Shown here: piece by piece, positions 1 to 9,504 of the stretch
Layout of the letters: every line of letters starts with the position of its first letter
Position numbering within the stretch: position 1 is the stretch's first letter
Assembly (NCBI RefSeq): GCF_014199195.1
Contig: NZ_JACIJE010000003.1
Coordinates: forward strand, 310,001-374,000
Reading direction: 5' to 3'
DNA: 64,000 bases
Origin: Neoroseomonas alkaliterrae
Lineage (GTDB): Bacteria; Pseudomonadota; Alphaproteobacteria; Acetobacterales; Acetobacteraceae
Notes under the pieces: generated by a model
Database searches by the model: none
Told to the model about the DNA's origin: nothing
What the model saw: the letters and a program-made list of their open reading frames with translations, nothing else
Translations under genes and position numbers: made by a program

Positions 1-243
1 CTGCACCCAGAACACGCCCCCGCCGGTCTCGCGCACCGCCGCGGCGAGCCGGTTCACCGCGGGCACGATGCGCTCGGCCATCGGGCAATAGGCATGGCTG
101 ATCGCGGGGTCCATGAAGCCGACCTGGAGGTCGATCACGACGAAGGCGGTCCGCTCCGGCACCAGCTCCTCGAAGGGATGGGCGCGGCCGCAGCGCGCGA
201 TCACGCGCTCCACGATCTCGGGCGGGATGGAGAGGGGGTGCAT
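1..243 (-). CDS. Isochorismatase-like cysteine hydrolase, N-terminal part (gene runs off the window)
   Basis: The complement of 243-1 reads as 81 open codons beginning ATG and is cut by the window edge. The start of the family's Rossmann-like fold is visible as FVVIDLQVGFMDP around residues 34-46; the Asp in it is the usual catalytic acid. The catalytic Cys lies beyond the edge. Family members hydrolyse amides or vinyl ethers (nicotinamide, N-carbamoyl compounds, isochorismate); the substrate cannot be told from this part. The next gene, on the same strand, is a thioesterase about 100 bp upstream. The family call is seen in the sequence; the function is left open. Confidence 0.8.
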   Translation of the reverse strand, partial: MHPLSIPPEIVERVIARCGRAHPFEELVPERTAFVVIDLQVGFMDPAISHAYCPMAERIVPAVNRLAAAVRETGGGVFWVQ

Positions 244-342
244 CAGGGCGGTCTCCTCGGCGGCTGGCGATGGCGCCGGCGACGCTCCGCGTTTCCTCGG
301 CCGCGAGGCTAGCGGCGGCCCCGGGGGGCGGCAACCCGGCGC

Positions 343-771
343 TCAGCCGCGCGGCTCGACCACCGCCGTGGTCAGGCGCGAGACGCAGGCGAGCCGCCCG
401 TCGGAGCGGCGGATCTCGGTCTGCCAGACCTGGGTGGTGCGGCCGAGATGCAGCGGCCGGCAGGTCGCCGTCACCACCTCGCCCTTCGGCACGCCGGCCA
501 TGTGGTTGGCGTTGATCTCGAGCCCGACGGCGCGGCGCCCCTCCTCGAGCGTCAGGGTGCTCGCCATGCTGCCGATCGTCTCGGCGAGCACGACGGAGGC
601 GCCGCCATGCAGGATGCCGAAGGGCTGCACATGGCGCTCGTCCACCGGCATCTCGGCGCGGATGAAGTCCTCGCCCACCTCGATGATGCGGATGCCGAAC
701 AGGCCGGGCAGGCTGCCCTCGAACCGCGCCTGCATCTCCGCCGCATCGGCGCGGCGCTTCCAGATGGCCAT
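343..771 (-). CDS. PaaI/MenI-type hotdog-fold acyl-CoA thioesterase
   Basis: This 142-residue protein has the length of a single hotdog domain. The stretch FGILHGGASVVLAETIGS (around residues 51-68) is the hallmark of the PaaI/YbdB/MenI group, in which an acid residue on the long helix (here the Glu of AETIGS) activates water to split an acyl-CoA thioester. Likely a soluble cytoplasmic homotetramer or dimer. It is followed on the same strand by the cysteine hydrolase after about 100 bp and starts back-to-back with the capsule glycosyltransferase. The acyl substrate is not predictable; a housekeeping proofreading role is as likely as a pathway role. Confidence 0.85.
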   Translation of the reverse strand: MAIWKRRADAAEMQARFEGSLPGLFGIRIIEVGEDFIRAEMPVDERHVQPFGILHGGASVVLAETIGSMASTLTLEEGRRAVGLEINANHMAGVPKGEVVTATCRPLHLGRTTQVWQTEIRRSDGRLACVSRLTTAVVEPRG

Positions 772-849
772 GGTCCTTCACGTCTCCGTCAGCGGTCCGG
801 CCGATCCTGGCGCGGAAGCCCCGGCGCGGCCAGGGCCGGCACACGACGG

Positions 850-878
850 TTGACGATGCCCCGCCCGCGCGGGATAGG
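850..878 (+). promoter_or_regulatory. Possible sigma70-like promoter of the capsule operon
   Basis: In the divergent gap between the thioesterase and the glycosyltransferase, TTGACG (850-855) is followed after 17 bp by GATAGG (873-878). The -35 box is a good match; the -10 box keeps only the central ATA. The gap (772-1001) holds no other obvious signal. A Shine-Dalgarno-like GGAGGAGG lies at 982-989, before the GTG start at 1002. Confidence 0.3.
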
Positions 879-1001
879 AGCGCCACCCGCGGATGCCGCC
901 CCGGGGCCGCGTCATGCGCCCCCGGGGATCGCGGCGAAGAGCCGTCGCCCGGGTGCGGACCGCGGATCCACCAGCCTGAGCGGAGGAGGCGAGCAGCAGC
1001 C

Positions 1002-2297
1002 GTGCACGTGGTCCTGGACGTGTCCCGGTTCCTCGCCTGCGCGCGCCGTCGCGCGCCATCGGGCATCGACCGCGTCGAGGCCGCCTATGTCGCCCGATGG
1101 CTCGCCGCGCCGGCCGCTTCCGTGACCTTCTGCGCCCGCGCGCCCTGGGGCGGCTATGCCGCCGTGCCGCGCGGCATGGTGGCCGATGCGGCCGCCGCGC
1201 TGGCCGCCGCCTGGGCCGGCGGGACCGGGGCCGAGGCCGCGCGCCGCGCCGCGCTGCGCATCGGCCGGCTGTCCGACCTCCGCCTCGCCGTCGGCCGCGG
1301 CCGGCAGCGGCTGCGCGAGGTGCTGGCGCGCGAAGGCCGCGCGCTGTTCCTGCTCGTCTCGCACCGGCTGATGGAAAGGCCCGAGCCGATCGCGGCACTT
1401 CGCGCCGCGGGCGCGGCCTTCGTCCCGCTCGTCCACGACCTGATCCCGGTGACGCATCCCGAATACGCGCGTCCCGGCGTGGCGATGCAGCACCTGCGGC
1501 GGCTCGACACCGTGGCCTCCATGGCCGATGGCGTGATCGTGAACTCGGCCGCGACGGCCGCGGTGCTGCGCCCGCATCTCGTCGCGCAGGACGGCGCGCC
1601 GCCGCTCGTCGTCGCGCCCCTCGGCATCGAGCTCGCCGATGCGCCGGCGGGCCGCCGTCCCCTGCCCACCGATCCCTACTTCGTCGCCATCGGCACCATC
1701 GAGCCGCGCAAGAACCACCTGCTGCTGCTCCATCTCTGGCGCGACTTCGCCGCGCGCTGGGGGCCCGCGGCGCCGCGCCTGGTGCTGGTCGGCCGCCGCG
1801 GGTGGGAGAACGAGAACGTCGTGGACCTGCTCGAACGCTGCGCCCTGCTGCGCGGCCTCGTCACCGAGGCCGGCGCGCTGCCGGATGCGGATGTCGCGGC
1901 ACTGCTGCGCGGCGCCCGCGCGCTGCTCTTCCCCTCCTTCGCCGAGGGCTACGGCCTGCCGCTCGCCGAGGCGCTGGCCTGCGGCACGCCCGCCATCTGC
2001 TCGGACCTGCCGGCGCTGCGCGAGGTCGGCGGCCAGGTGCCGGAATACCTCGACCCGGTGGATGGCGCGGGCTGGCGGCGGATGATCCTCGACTACGCCG
2101 CGCCGGAGAGCCGCAACCGCGCCGCGCAGATCGCGCGCCTGCGCGGCTGGTCCGCGCCGCGCTGGGATGCGCATTTCGCGGCGGTGGACGGGCTGCTGGC
2201 CAGGGTCGCCGCGCGCCACCGCGCCGCAGCGCCCGCCGAGAACCCGCCCCTCTCCGCCGCGGCCGTCCTGGCCGATGCGCGGGAGGGCCTGCGCTGA
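1002..2297 (+). CDS. GT4-family (GT-B fold) capsule glycosyltransferase
   Basis: A 431-residue retaining glycosyltransferase with a group 1 catalytic half: AIGTIEPRKNHLLLL (about residues 228-242) is the nucleotide-sugar site after the linker, and FPSFAEGYGLPLAEALACG (about 309-327) contains the E-x7-E motif typical of GT4 enzymes. The N terminus VVLDVSRFLACARR...SGIDRVE resembles transferases of capsule loci. The GTG start follows AGGAGG by about a dozen bases and keeps the first beta strand. It is the first gene of a plus-strand set with the PKS and oxoamine synthase, so it probably adds a sugar to the capsule chain or its lipid-linked primer. Donor and acceptor are unknown. Confidence 0.85.
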   Translation: MHVVLDVSRFLACARRRAPSGIDRVEAAYVARWLAAPAASVTFCARAPWGGYAAVPRGMVADAAAALAAAWAGGTGAEAARRAALRIGRLSDLRLAVGRGRQRLREVLAREGRALFLLVSHRLMERPEPIAALRAAGAAFVPLVHDLIPVTHPEYARPGVAMQHLRRLDTVASMADGVIVNSAATAAVLRPHLVAQDGAPPLVVAPLGIELADAPAGRRPLPTDPYFVAIGTIEPRKNHLLLLHLWRDFAARWGPAAPRLVLVGRRGWENENVVDLLERCALLRGLVTEAGALPDADVAALLRGARALLFPSFAEGYGLPLAEALACGTPAICSDLPALREVGGQVPEYLDPVDGAGWRRMILDYAAPESRNRAAQIARLRGWSAPRWDAHFAAVDGLLARVAARHRAAAPAENPPLSAAAVLADAREGLR

Positions 2298-2328
2298 TGC
2301 GCCGGCAGGCCGGGGGCGCCGAACGCCG

Positions 2329-5300
2329 ATGCGCCTGAAGCCCGGCCCGCGCCGCGGCGCCGAGGCCCCGCTCGCCATCGTCGGTGCGGCCTGCCGCCTG
2401 CCCGGCGCGCCCGACCTCGACGCCTTCCGCCGGCTGCTCGAGGAAGGCGGCGACGCCGTCGGCACCGTCCCCGCCGAGCGCTTCGACCAGGCGCGCTGGC
2501 TGCATCCGCGCCGCGGCGAGCCGGGCCGCAGCTACACCTTCGCCGCCGGCACCATCGGCGACGCCGCCGGCTTCGACCCCCAGGCCTTCGGCCTCTCCCC
2601 GCGCGAGGCGGCGGAGATGGACCCGCAGCAGCGCCTGCTGCTCGAAGTCGCCGCCCATGCCTTCGAGGATGCCGGCTGGCCCGCCGACCGCCTCGCCGGC
2701 CGCGCCGTCGCCGTCTTCGTCGGCGGCTCCTCGACCGATTACGCGGAGCTGCGCCTCGAGGACCCGGCGGCGGGCGACCGCTACTTCATGACCGGCAACG
2801 CGCTTTCGATCCTCGCCAACCGCATCGGCAACGTCTTCGACCTGCGGGGCGCGGCGCAGACGGTGGACACGGCCTGCTCCTCCTCCCTCGTCGCGCTGCA
2901 CCTCGCCGCACGCGCGCTGCAGGACGACCCCGGGCTGGAGGCGGCGGTGGTGGGCGGCGTGAACATGCTGCTCTCGCCCTTCGCCTTCCTCGGCTTCTCG
3001 CGCGCGGGGATGCTCTCGCCCACCGGCCGCTGCCGCGCCTTCGCCGCGGCGGCGGACGGCTATGTGCGGGCCGAGGGCGCGGGGGTGGTGGTGCTCAGGC
3101 GCCTGGCCGACGCGCGCGCCGCGGGCGATCGGGTGCGCGCGCTGCTGCTCGGCTCGGGCGTGAACGCGGCGGGGCGGACGATCGGCCTCTCGCTCCCCGA
3201 CCGCGAGGCGCAGGCGGCGCTGATCGCGCGCGTCATCGCCCGCGCCGGCGTCGCGCCCGACCGCTTCCTCGCCTTCGAGGCGCATGGCACCGGCACCCGC
3301 GTGGGCGACCCGGCCGAGGCCTGGGCGATCGGCACCGCCATCGCGCAGGCGCGCGCCGCGCCGCTGCCCATCGGCTCGGTCAAGACCAATGTCGGGCATC
3401 TCGAGCCCGCCTCCGGCATGGCCGGGCTGCTCAAGGCGATGCTGATGCTCGAGACCGGCGCCGTCCCGGCCTCGCTGCATTGCGCCGAGCCCAATCCCGA
3501 GATCGACTTCGCCGGGCTGAACCTGCAGGTGCCGTCGCGCCTGTTGCCGGTGGCGGCCGGCGCGGATGCGGTGGTGGGCGTCAATTCCTTCGGCTTCGGC
3601 GGCACCAATGCGACGGCGCTGCTCGGCCGCGCCCCGCCCGCGCGTGCGGCCCCCGCCGCGCGCGGCCGCGCCATGCCGCCGCTCGTGCTCTCGGCGCGGT
3701 CCGAGGCGGGGCTGCGCCTGCTCGCCGCGCGCTGGCGCGAAAGGCTGCGCGGCACGGGCGCGGAGGAGGCCGCGGCACTCGCCCGCGGCGTCGCGCGGCA
3801 CCGCACGCTCGCGCAGCACCGGCTCGTGCTGCGCGGGGCCGATGGCAATGCGCTCGCCACCGCCATCGCCTCCTGGGAGGGCGGCGGCGCGGGGGGCGAG
3901 GCCGGCATCGCGGCGCATGGCGGGCTCGCCTTCGTCTTCTCCGGCAACGGCGCCCAGCACGAGGGCATGGCGCGCGAGGCGCTGCGCCGCTCCGCGCCTT
4001 TCCGCCGCGCCCTCGCCGAGGCCGATGCCGTGCTCGCGCCGCTGGCCGGCTTCTCGCCGCTCGCGCTGCTGCGCCGCGGCGTCGGGGCCGATGAACTGGC
4101 CGGCACCGACATCGCCCAGCCGCTGCTCTTCGCCGTGCAGGTCGGCATCGTCGGCGCGCTCGCCGCGCAGGGCATCCGTCCCGCGCTGGTGCTCGGCCAT
4201 TCGGTGGGGGAGGTGGCGGCGGCCTGGTGCGCGGGCGTGCTCCCGCTCGATGAGGCGGCGCGGCTGATCGTCGCCCGCTCCCGCCACCAGCACCGGACCA
4301 GGGGCGCAGGCCGCATGGCGGCGATCGGCTGCGCGCCGGAGGCCGCCGCCCCGCTGCTCGAAGCCTGCGGGCCGGGGCTCGAGATCGCCGCGTTCAACGG
4401 GCCGGCCGCGATCACCGTCGCCGGGCCGGCCGAGGCGGTGGCGCGCCTCTGCGCGGCGGCCGAGGGTGCGCGCATCCCCGCCGTGCCGCTCGACCTCGAC
4501 TACGCCTTCCACGCCGCGGCGATGGAGCCGGTGCGCGAGGGGCTGCTTGCCGACCTCGCGGCGCTGGCGCCGCGGCCGGGCGGCATCCCGTTGGTGTCCA
4601 GCGTGACCGGCGCGGTGCTGCCGGGGGAGGCGGCCGGCCCGGAATACTGGTGGCGGAACCTCCGCGAACCCGTCCGCTTCCGCGACGCGGCGCGGGAGGC
4701 CGGGCGGCTCGGCGCCCGGGTCTTCCTCGAGATCGGCCCCGCCCCCGTGCTGCAATCCTACCTGCGCGAGAGCCTGCGCGAGGACGGCGCCGAGGCCGCC
4801 ATCCTGCCCAGCCTGACGCGCCGCGACCCGGCCGGCGACCCCTTCCCCGCCATCGCCGACCGCGCCGTCGCACGCGGTGCCGACCCGCGCGGCGCCCCGG
4901 CCTTCCAGGGCCGCGCCGAGCGCGCCGGCCTGCCGCGCACCCCCTTCGCGCGCCGCCGCATCTGGTTCGGGCGCTCGAACGAGGCGGTGCCGCTCGTCAG
5001 CCCGCCGCGCGACCACCCGCTGCTCGGCGCGCGCAGCACCGAGGAGCCCGTCGCCTGGTCAGCGTGGCTCGACACCGACATCGCGCCCTGGCTCGCCGAC
5101 CACCGCCTGTTCGGCGAGGCGGTGCTGCCGGCCGCGGCGATGGCGGAGATGGCGCTCGCCGCCGCCGCCGCCCGCCACCCCGAGGCGGCGGCGCTGGAGG
5201 TGACGGATCTCGACATCCTCCGCGCCATCTCCTTCGAGGCCGGGCGGGCGCGCAGCCTGCGCGCGAGCCTTGCCGGCGACGGCGCCTTCGTCCTCGAAAG

Positions 5301-8300
5301 CCGGCGGCGCCTCGCCGAGGAGCCCTGGGCGCTCGCCGCCCGGGGCCGCGCCGCCGCGCTGCCGCGCCTGCCCGCCGCACCGCCGCCCATGCCCGCGGAT
5401 GGGCGCCGCATGGGCGGGGCGGAGGTCGTGGCGCTCGCCGCCCGCGCCGGCCTCGACTACGGGCCCGCCTTCCGCCCGGTGCGGGAGGTGACGCTCGGCG
5501 CGGAGGGGGCGCGGGTCAGCCTCGCCCTGCCCGGCGAGGCCCCGCCCGCCGAGGGGTTCCACCTCCATCCCGTGCTGCTCGACGGCGCCCTGCAGGGGCT
5601 GGTGGCGCTGCTGGCCGGGCGGGCGGAGGGGCAGTCCCTGGTGCCGGTGCGCATCGGCCGGCTGGCCTGGCGGCGCGGCGCGGGCCAGCCCGTGATCGCG
5701 GAGATCCGCCCGACCCGCCGTGGCGAGCGCTTCCTCGCCGCCGATCTCGTACTGCGCGATGCCGCCGGTGCCGCCGTCGCCATCGGCTCCGATGTCTGGC
5801 TGCAGCGCGTCCCGCTGCCCGGGCGGCAGAAGGCGGAGGCGCATGCCTTCCGCCTCGATCCCCTGCCCGCGGCACCGCTGCCGGCCGAGCCCGCGCCGCT
5901 GCCCCTCGAGGCGGCGCTCGCGGCCCTGCGCGCCGCCGATGCCGCGGCCAGCCTCGCGGAACCGGCGCTGCTGCTGGAAGGCTTCGCCGCCGCCGCCGCG
6001 CTCGCCGCCCTGCCTGCCGCCCCGCCGCTCGCCACGCCCTATCGCCGCGCGCTGTGGCAGGAGCTGGCGGATTCCGGCCTCGCCGAGGAGACCGCCGCCG
6101 GCTGGCGCGTCGCCGAGGATGCCGCCCTGCCGCCCGCGTCCGAAATCTGGCGCGAGGTGCTGGCCGAACAGCCCGGCCTCGCGCTCGACCTCGCCTGGAT
6201 CGCCGAAGCCGCCGAGCGCCTGCCCGCCGCGCTCGCGGGCGAGGCCTGCCCCGCCCCGCCACCCCCGCCCGAGAGCGGCGGCTTCGCCCGCCTCGCCGCC
6301 GTGCTCGAAGCGGCCATCGCCGCGCTTGCGGCCGCCTGGCCCGAGGGGCGGCTGCTGCGCGTGCTCGATCTCTCGGGCGGCGGCCCGCTGACCCGGCGCG
6401 CGGTCGCCACCCTCGCCGCGAGTGGCCGCCATGTCGCGTATCGCGCGGCGGGCGAGGCCCGGCCCGGCGCCGCCCCGCCCGCCGCCGAGCGCATCGCCTT
6501 CGCCTTCACGGGCCCGGACCCGCTCGCCGCCGGGGCGGTGCCGGAACCGGCGGATCTCGTGATCGGCCTCGGCGCGGCGGCGCGGGGGCGGTCGGGCACG
6601 GCGCTCGCGGCGGCGCTGCGCCCGGCCTGCGCGCCGGGGGCGGTGCTGCTGCTCGCCGAGCCCGCGCCCGGCCGGCTGTGGGATTTCGCCTGCGGCCAGG
6701 ACCCCGCCTGGTGGGAGGGCGGCGAAGCCGCGCTGCCCGGCGCTGCCGCCTGGCGCGCCGCGCTCGCCGCCGCGGGGTTCGAGACGCCGGAGGCGCTGCC
6801 CCTTGCCGCCGCGCCCTGGCCCGCCCTGCTGCTCGCCGCGCGCGCCCCGGCGGTGGCGCTGCCCCGCCCGGCGGCGCGGCGGCGCTTCCTGCTCCTCGCC
6901 GAGCCGGGCTGCGCGCGCCTCGCCGCCCTGCTGGAGGCCGCGCTGCGGGCGGAGGGCCACGAGGCCGCGCGCGGCGGTGCGGATCCCCCCTCCCCGCGCG
7001 CGATGCGCGGCGCCGGCTTGGTGCTGCTCGCCGATGGCGCGGGCGGGCTCGCCGGGAGCCTCGCCGCCGCCACCGCGCTCGCCCGCGCCGCCGAGGGCGC
7101 GGCCGAGGGCCTCGTCCTGGTCGGCGCCGGCGGCGCGGCGCCGGCGGCCGCGCTGGCCGGCCTCGGCCGCGTGCTCGCGAACGAGGCGCCGGGGCTGCGG
7201 ACGCGCCGCATCACCCTCGCCGCCGGCCTCGCGCCCGAGGCCGCCGCGCGCCGCCTCGCCGCCGAGCTCGCCGGGGATGCGCCGGAGGTCACGCTCGGCC
7301 CGGATGGCCGGCGCGTGCCGGCGCTGCTGCCGGGCCTGCCGGCGCCGCGGGGCGGCCCGCGCCGGCTCGTCACCGGCCAGCCGGGGCAGATCGGCAGCCT
7401 CGGCTGGACCGGGCTCTCCGGCCTGCCCGCGCCCGGCCCGGGCGAGGTGCGGCTGCGCGTCACCGCCGCCGGGCTCAATTTCCGCGACCTCCTGTGGGCC
7501 CAGGGCCTGCTGCCGGAGGAGGCGCTGCTCGACGGCTTCGCCGGCCCCGGCCTCGGCATGGAATGCGCAGGCGTGGTCGAGGAGGCCGGCCCCGGCGTCG
7601 CGCTGCGCCCCGGCCAGGCGGTGTTCGGCTTCGCCCCGGCGGCCCTTGCCACCCATGCGCTGACGCGCGCCGAGGCCCTCGTTCCCCTGCCCCCGGGCCT
7701 CGCGCCCGAGGCCGCAGCGACCATCCCGGTCGCCTTCCTGACCGCCGCCTATGCGCTGGAGACGCTCGCGCGCATCCGCCCCGGCGAGCGGGTGCTGATC
7801 CATGGCGGGGCGGGCGGCGTGGGGCTCGCCGCCCTGCAGGTCGCGCGCGCGGCGGGGGCGCGGGTCGCGGCCACTGCCGGGAGCGAGGCGAAGCGCGCCT
7901 TCCTCCGCCTCGCCGGCGCGGAGCTCGTGCTCGACAGCCGCGACGCCGGCTTCGCTGACGCGCTGCGCGCCGCCTGGCCCGGGGGCGTGGAGGTGGTGCT
8001 GAATTCGCTCGCGGGCGAGGCGATGGAGCGCAGCCTCGGCCTGCTCGCGCCCTTCGGGCGGTTCGTCGAGCTGGGCAAGCGCGACTTCGTGGAGAACCGC
8101 CGCGCGCCGCTGCGCCCCTTGCGGCGCAACGCCTCGTATTTCGCGGTGGATGCGGATGCGCTGCCGCGCGCGAAGCCGGACCTCGCCCAGGCGCTGCTGG
8201 CCGACCTCGCCGCGCGGCTCGCCGAGGGCGCGCTGCTGCCGCTGCCGCACGCCGTCTTCGCCGCCGAGGAGGCCGAGACCGCCTTCCGCACGCTGCAGGC

Positions 8301-9504
8301 CTCGGGCCATATCGGCAAGCTCGTCATCCGCCCGCCCGCGGACGCGCAGGCAGCGCCCGAGGCCTGGAGGCCCGATCCCGGCGGGACCTATCTCGTGGTG
8401 GGCGGCACCCAGGGCTTCGGCCTGGAATGCGCGAAGTGGCTCGCGGCGGAGGGCGCGGCGCATCTCGTGCTGGTCTCGCGCCGCGGCGGCGAGGCGCCGG
8501 GGGCGGAGGCGGCGCTGCGCACCCTCGCCGCCCTCGGCGCGCGCACCCGCATCCACGCGTGCGACGCGGCGGAGGAGGACGCGCTCGCCGCCCTGCTCGC
8601 GCGGCTGCGGCGCGAGGGCCCGCCCCTCCGCGGCGTCGTCCACGCCGCCGCCGCCTATGCCGACGGCGCGGCATCGGGAATGGACGCCGCGCGCTTCGCC
8701 GCCGCGCTCGGGCCGAAACTCGCCGCGGCCGAGGCGCTCGACCGGCTCACCGCGGAAGACCCGCTGCATCTCTTCCTGCTCTTCTCCTCGGCCACCACGG
8801 CCTTCGGCAATCCGGGCCAGGCCAACTACGTCGCGGCCAATGCGGCGATCGAGGCGATCGCGCGGCGGCGCCACGCCGAAGGGCGCCCGGCGCTCGCGGT
8901 GGGATGGGGGCCGATCGCCGATGCCGGCCTGCTCGCGCGCGAGGCCGCGACCGCCGAGGCGCTGGAACGCCGCACCGGCGTCGCGCCCATGCCGGCGGCC
9001 GAGGCGCTCGCCGCCCTGCCCGCGCTGCTCGCGGCGGGCGTTCCGGTGGTGCATCTCGCGCGCATCGGCTGGGCGCAGCTGACCGCCGGCCTGCCCATCC
9101 TCGCCGAGCCCGCCTATGCCGCGGTGCGCACCGCGCGGCAGGACGGCGCCGAGGGCGCGGAACTGCGCGCCGCCCTGCGCGCCCTGCCGCCGCACGAGGC
9201 GCGGGCGCGGCTGACGCGGCTGGCGCAGGAGGAGGCCGGGCGGATCCTCCGCCTGCCGGCCGATGCCGTCCCGGCCGAGGCGCCGGTCGCCGGGCTCGGC
9301 CTCGATTCCCTCGGCGGGCTCGAACTGCGCATGGCGCTGGAACGCCGGCTCGGCGTGCAGGTGCCGCTCGCGGCGGTGACGGAGGACCTCACCCTTGCCA
9401 TCCTCGCCGCGCGCATCGCAGGCGTGGTGCTGGAGGAGCGCGAGGAGCAGGCCCTGGAGGTGCTGATGCAGGCCTATGAACCGGCCGCGGAGCCGGCGGG
9501 GTGA
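2329..9504 (+). CDS. Iterative, fully reducing type I polyketide/fatty acid synthase (RkpA/WcbR-like)
   Basis: A 2,391-residue multidomain synthase. KS: Cys183 in DTACSSS, His319 in EAHGTGT, and NVGH. AT: Ser625 in GHSVGE. DH: His925 in HRLFGEAVLP and Asp1085 in DGALQ. A middle region of about 500 residues is Ala-rich and looks like a degenerate methyltransferase plus structural KR half. ER: IHGGAGGVGL near residue 1825. KR: GGTQGFGLE near 2025, with Tyr2167 in YVAAN. ACP: Ser2327 in GLDSL. There is no thioesterase; the next gene overlaps by GTGA and encodes an oxoamine synthase, which would release the chain onto an amino acid. The ATG at 2329 was chosen because it starts just before the KS; more upstream codons run into the glycosyltransferase. 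Known relatives are rkpA and wcbR of capsule loci. The product is inferred to be a lipid anchor or precursor, not shown. Confidence 0.92.
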   Translation: MRLKPGPRRGAEAPLAIVGAACRLPGAPDLDAFRRLLEEGGDAVGTVPAERFDQARWLHPRRGEPGRSYTFAAGTIGDAAGFDPQAFGLSPREAAEMDPQQRLLLEVAAHAFEDAGWPADRLAGRAVAVFVGGSSTDYAELRLEDPAAGDRYFMTGNALSILANRIGNVFDLRGAAQTVDTACSSSLVALHLAARALQDDPGLEAAVVGGVNMLLSPFAFLGFSRAGMLSPTGRCRAFAAAADGYVRAEGAGVVVLRRLADARAAGDRVRALLLGSGVNAAGRTIGLSLPDREAQAALIARVIARAGVAPDRFLAFEAHGTGTRVGDPAEAWAIGTAIAQARAAPLPIGSVKTNVGHLEPASGMAGLLKAMLMLETGAVPASLHCAEPNPEIDFAGLNLQVPSRLLPVAAGADAVVGVNSFGFGGTNATALLGRAPPARAAPAARGRAMPPLVLSARSEAGLRLLAARWRERLRGTGAEEAAALARGVARHRTLAQHRLVLRGADGNALATAIASWEGGGAGGEAGIAAHGGLAFVFSGNGAQHEGMAREALRRSAPFRRALAEADAVLAPLAGFSPLALLRRGVGADELAGTDIAQPLLFAVQVGIVGALAAQGIRPALVLGHSVGEVAAAWCAGVLPLDEAARLIVARSRHQHRTRGAGRMAAIGCAPEAAAPLLEACGPGLEIAAFNGPAAITVAGPAEAVARLCAAAEGARIPAVPLDLDYAFHAAAMEPVREGLLADLAALAPRPGGIPLVSSVTGAVLPGEAAGPEYWWRNLREPVRFRDAAREAGRLGARVFLEIGPAPVLQSYLRESLREDGAEAAILPSLTRRDPAGDPFPAIADRAVARGADPRGAPAFQGRAERAGLPRTPFARRRIWFGRSNEAVPLVSPPRDHPLLGARSTEEPVAWSAWLDTDIAPWLADHRLFGEAVLPAAAMAEMALAAAAARHPEAAALEVTDLDILRAISFEAGRARSLRASLAGDGAFVLESRRRLAEEPWALAARGRAAALPRLPAAPPPMPADGRRMGGAEVVALAARAGLDYGPAFRPVREVTLGAEGARVSLALPGEAPPAEGFHLHPVLLDGALQGLVALLAGRAEGQSLVPVRIGRLAWRRGAGQPVIAEIRPTRRGERFLAADLVLRDAAGAAVAIGSDVWLQRVPLPGRQKAEAHAFRLDPLPAAPLPAEPAPLPLEAALAALRAADAAASLAEPALLLEGFAAAAALAALPAAPPLATPYRRALWQELADSGLAEETAAGWRVAEDAALPPASEIWREVLAEQPGLALDLAWIAEAAERLPAALAGEACPAPPPPPESGGFARLAAVLEAAIAALAAAWPEGRLLRVLDLSGGGPLTRRAVATLAASGRHVAYRAAGEARPGAAPPAAERIAFAFTGPDPLAAGAVPEPADLVIGLGAAARGRSGTALAAALRPACAPGAVLLLAEPAPGRLWDFACGQDPAWWEGGEAALPGAAAWRAALAAAGFETPEALPLAAAPWPALLLAARAPAVALPRPAARRRFLLLAEPGCARLAALLEAALRAEGHEAARGGADPPSPRAMRGAGLVLLADGAGGLAGSLAAATALARAAEGAAEGLVLVGAGGAAPAAALAGLGRVLANEAPGLRTRRITLAAGLAPEAAARRLAAELAGDAPEVTLGPDGRRVPALLPGLPAPRGGPRRLVTGQPGQIGSLGWTGLSGLPAPGPGEVRLRVTAAGLNFRDLLWAQGLLPEEALLDGFAGPGLGMECAGVVEEAGPGVALRPGQAVFGFAPAALATHALTRAEALVPLPPGLAPEAAATIPVAFLTAAYALETLARIRPGERVLIHGGAGGVGLAALQVARAAGARVAATAGSEAKRAFLRLAGAELVLDSRDAGFADALRAAWPGGVEVVLNSLAGEAMERSLGLLAPFGRFVELGKRDFVENRRAPLRPLRRNASYFAVDADALPRAKPDLAQALLADLAARLAEGALLPLPHAVFAAEEAETAFRTLQASGHIGKLVIRPPADAQAAPEAWRPDPGGTYLVVGGTQGFGLECAKWLAAEGAAHLVLVSRRGGEAPGAEAALRTLAALGARTRIHACDAAEEDALAALLARLRREGPPLRGVVHAAAAYADGAASGMDAARFAAALGPKLAAAEALDRLTAEDPLHLFLLFSSATTAFGNPGQANYVAANAAIEAIARRRHAEGRPALAVGWGPIADAGLLAREAATAEALERRTGVAPMPAAEALAALPALLAAGVPVVHLARIGWAQLTAGLPILAEPAYAAVRTARQDGAEGAELRAALRALPPHEARARLTRLAQEEAGRILRLPADAVPAEAPVAGLGLDSLGGLELRMALERRLGVQVPLAAVTEDLTLAILAARIAGVVLEEREEQALEVLMQAYEPAAEPAG

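Noticed and set aside
1861-9195. Very long open frames on the minus strand opposite the PKS (over 1,000 codons)
   Set aside because: They are rich in Arg, Gly, Ala and Pro with no domain pattern; the plus strand has a complete PKS with all motifs. At this GC, stop codons are rare in antisense frames.
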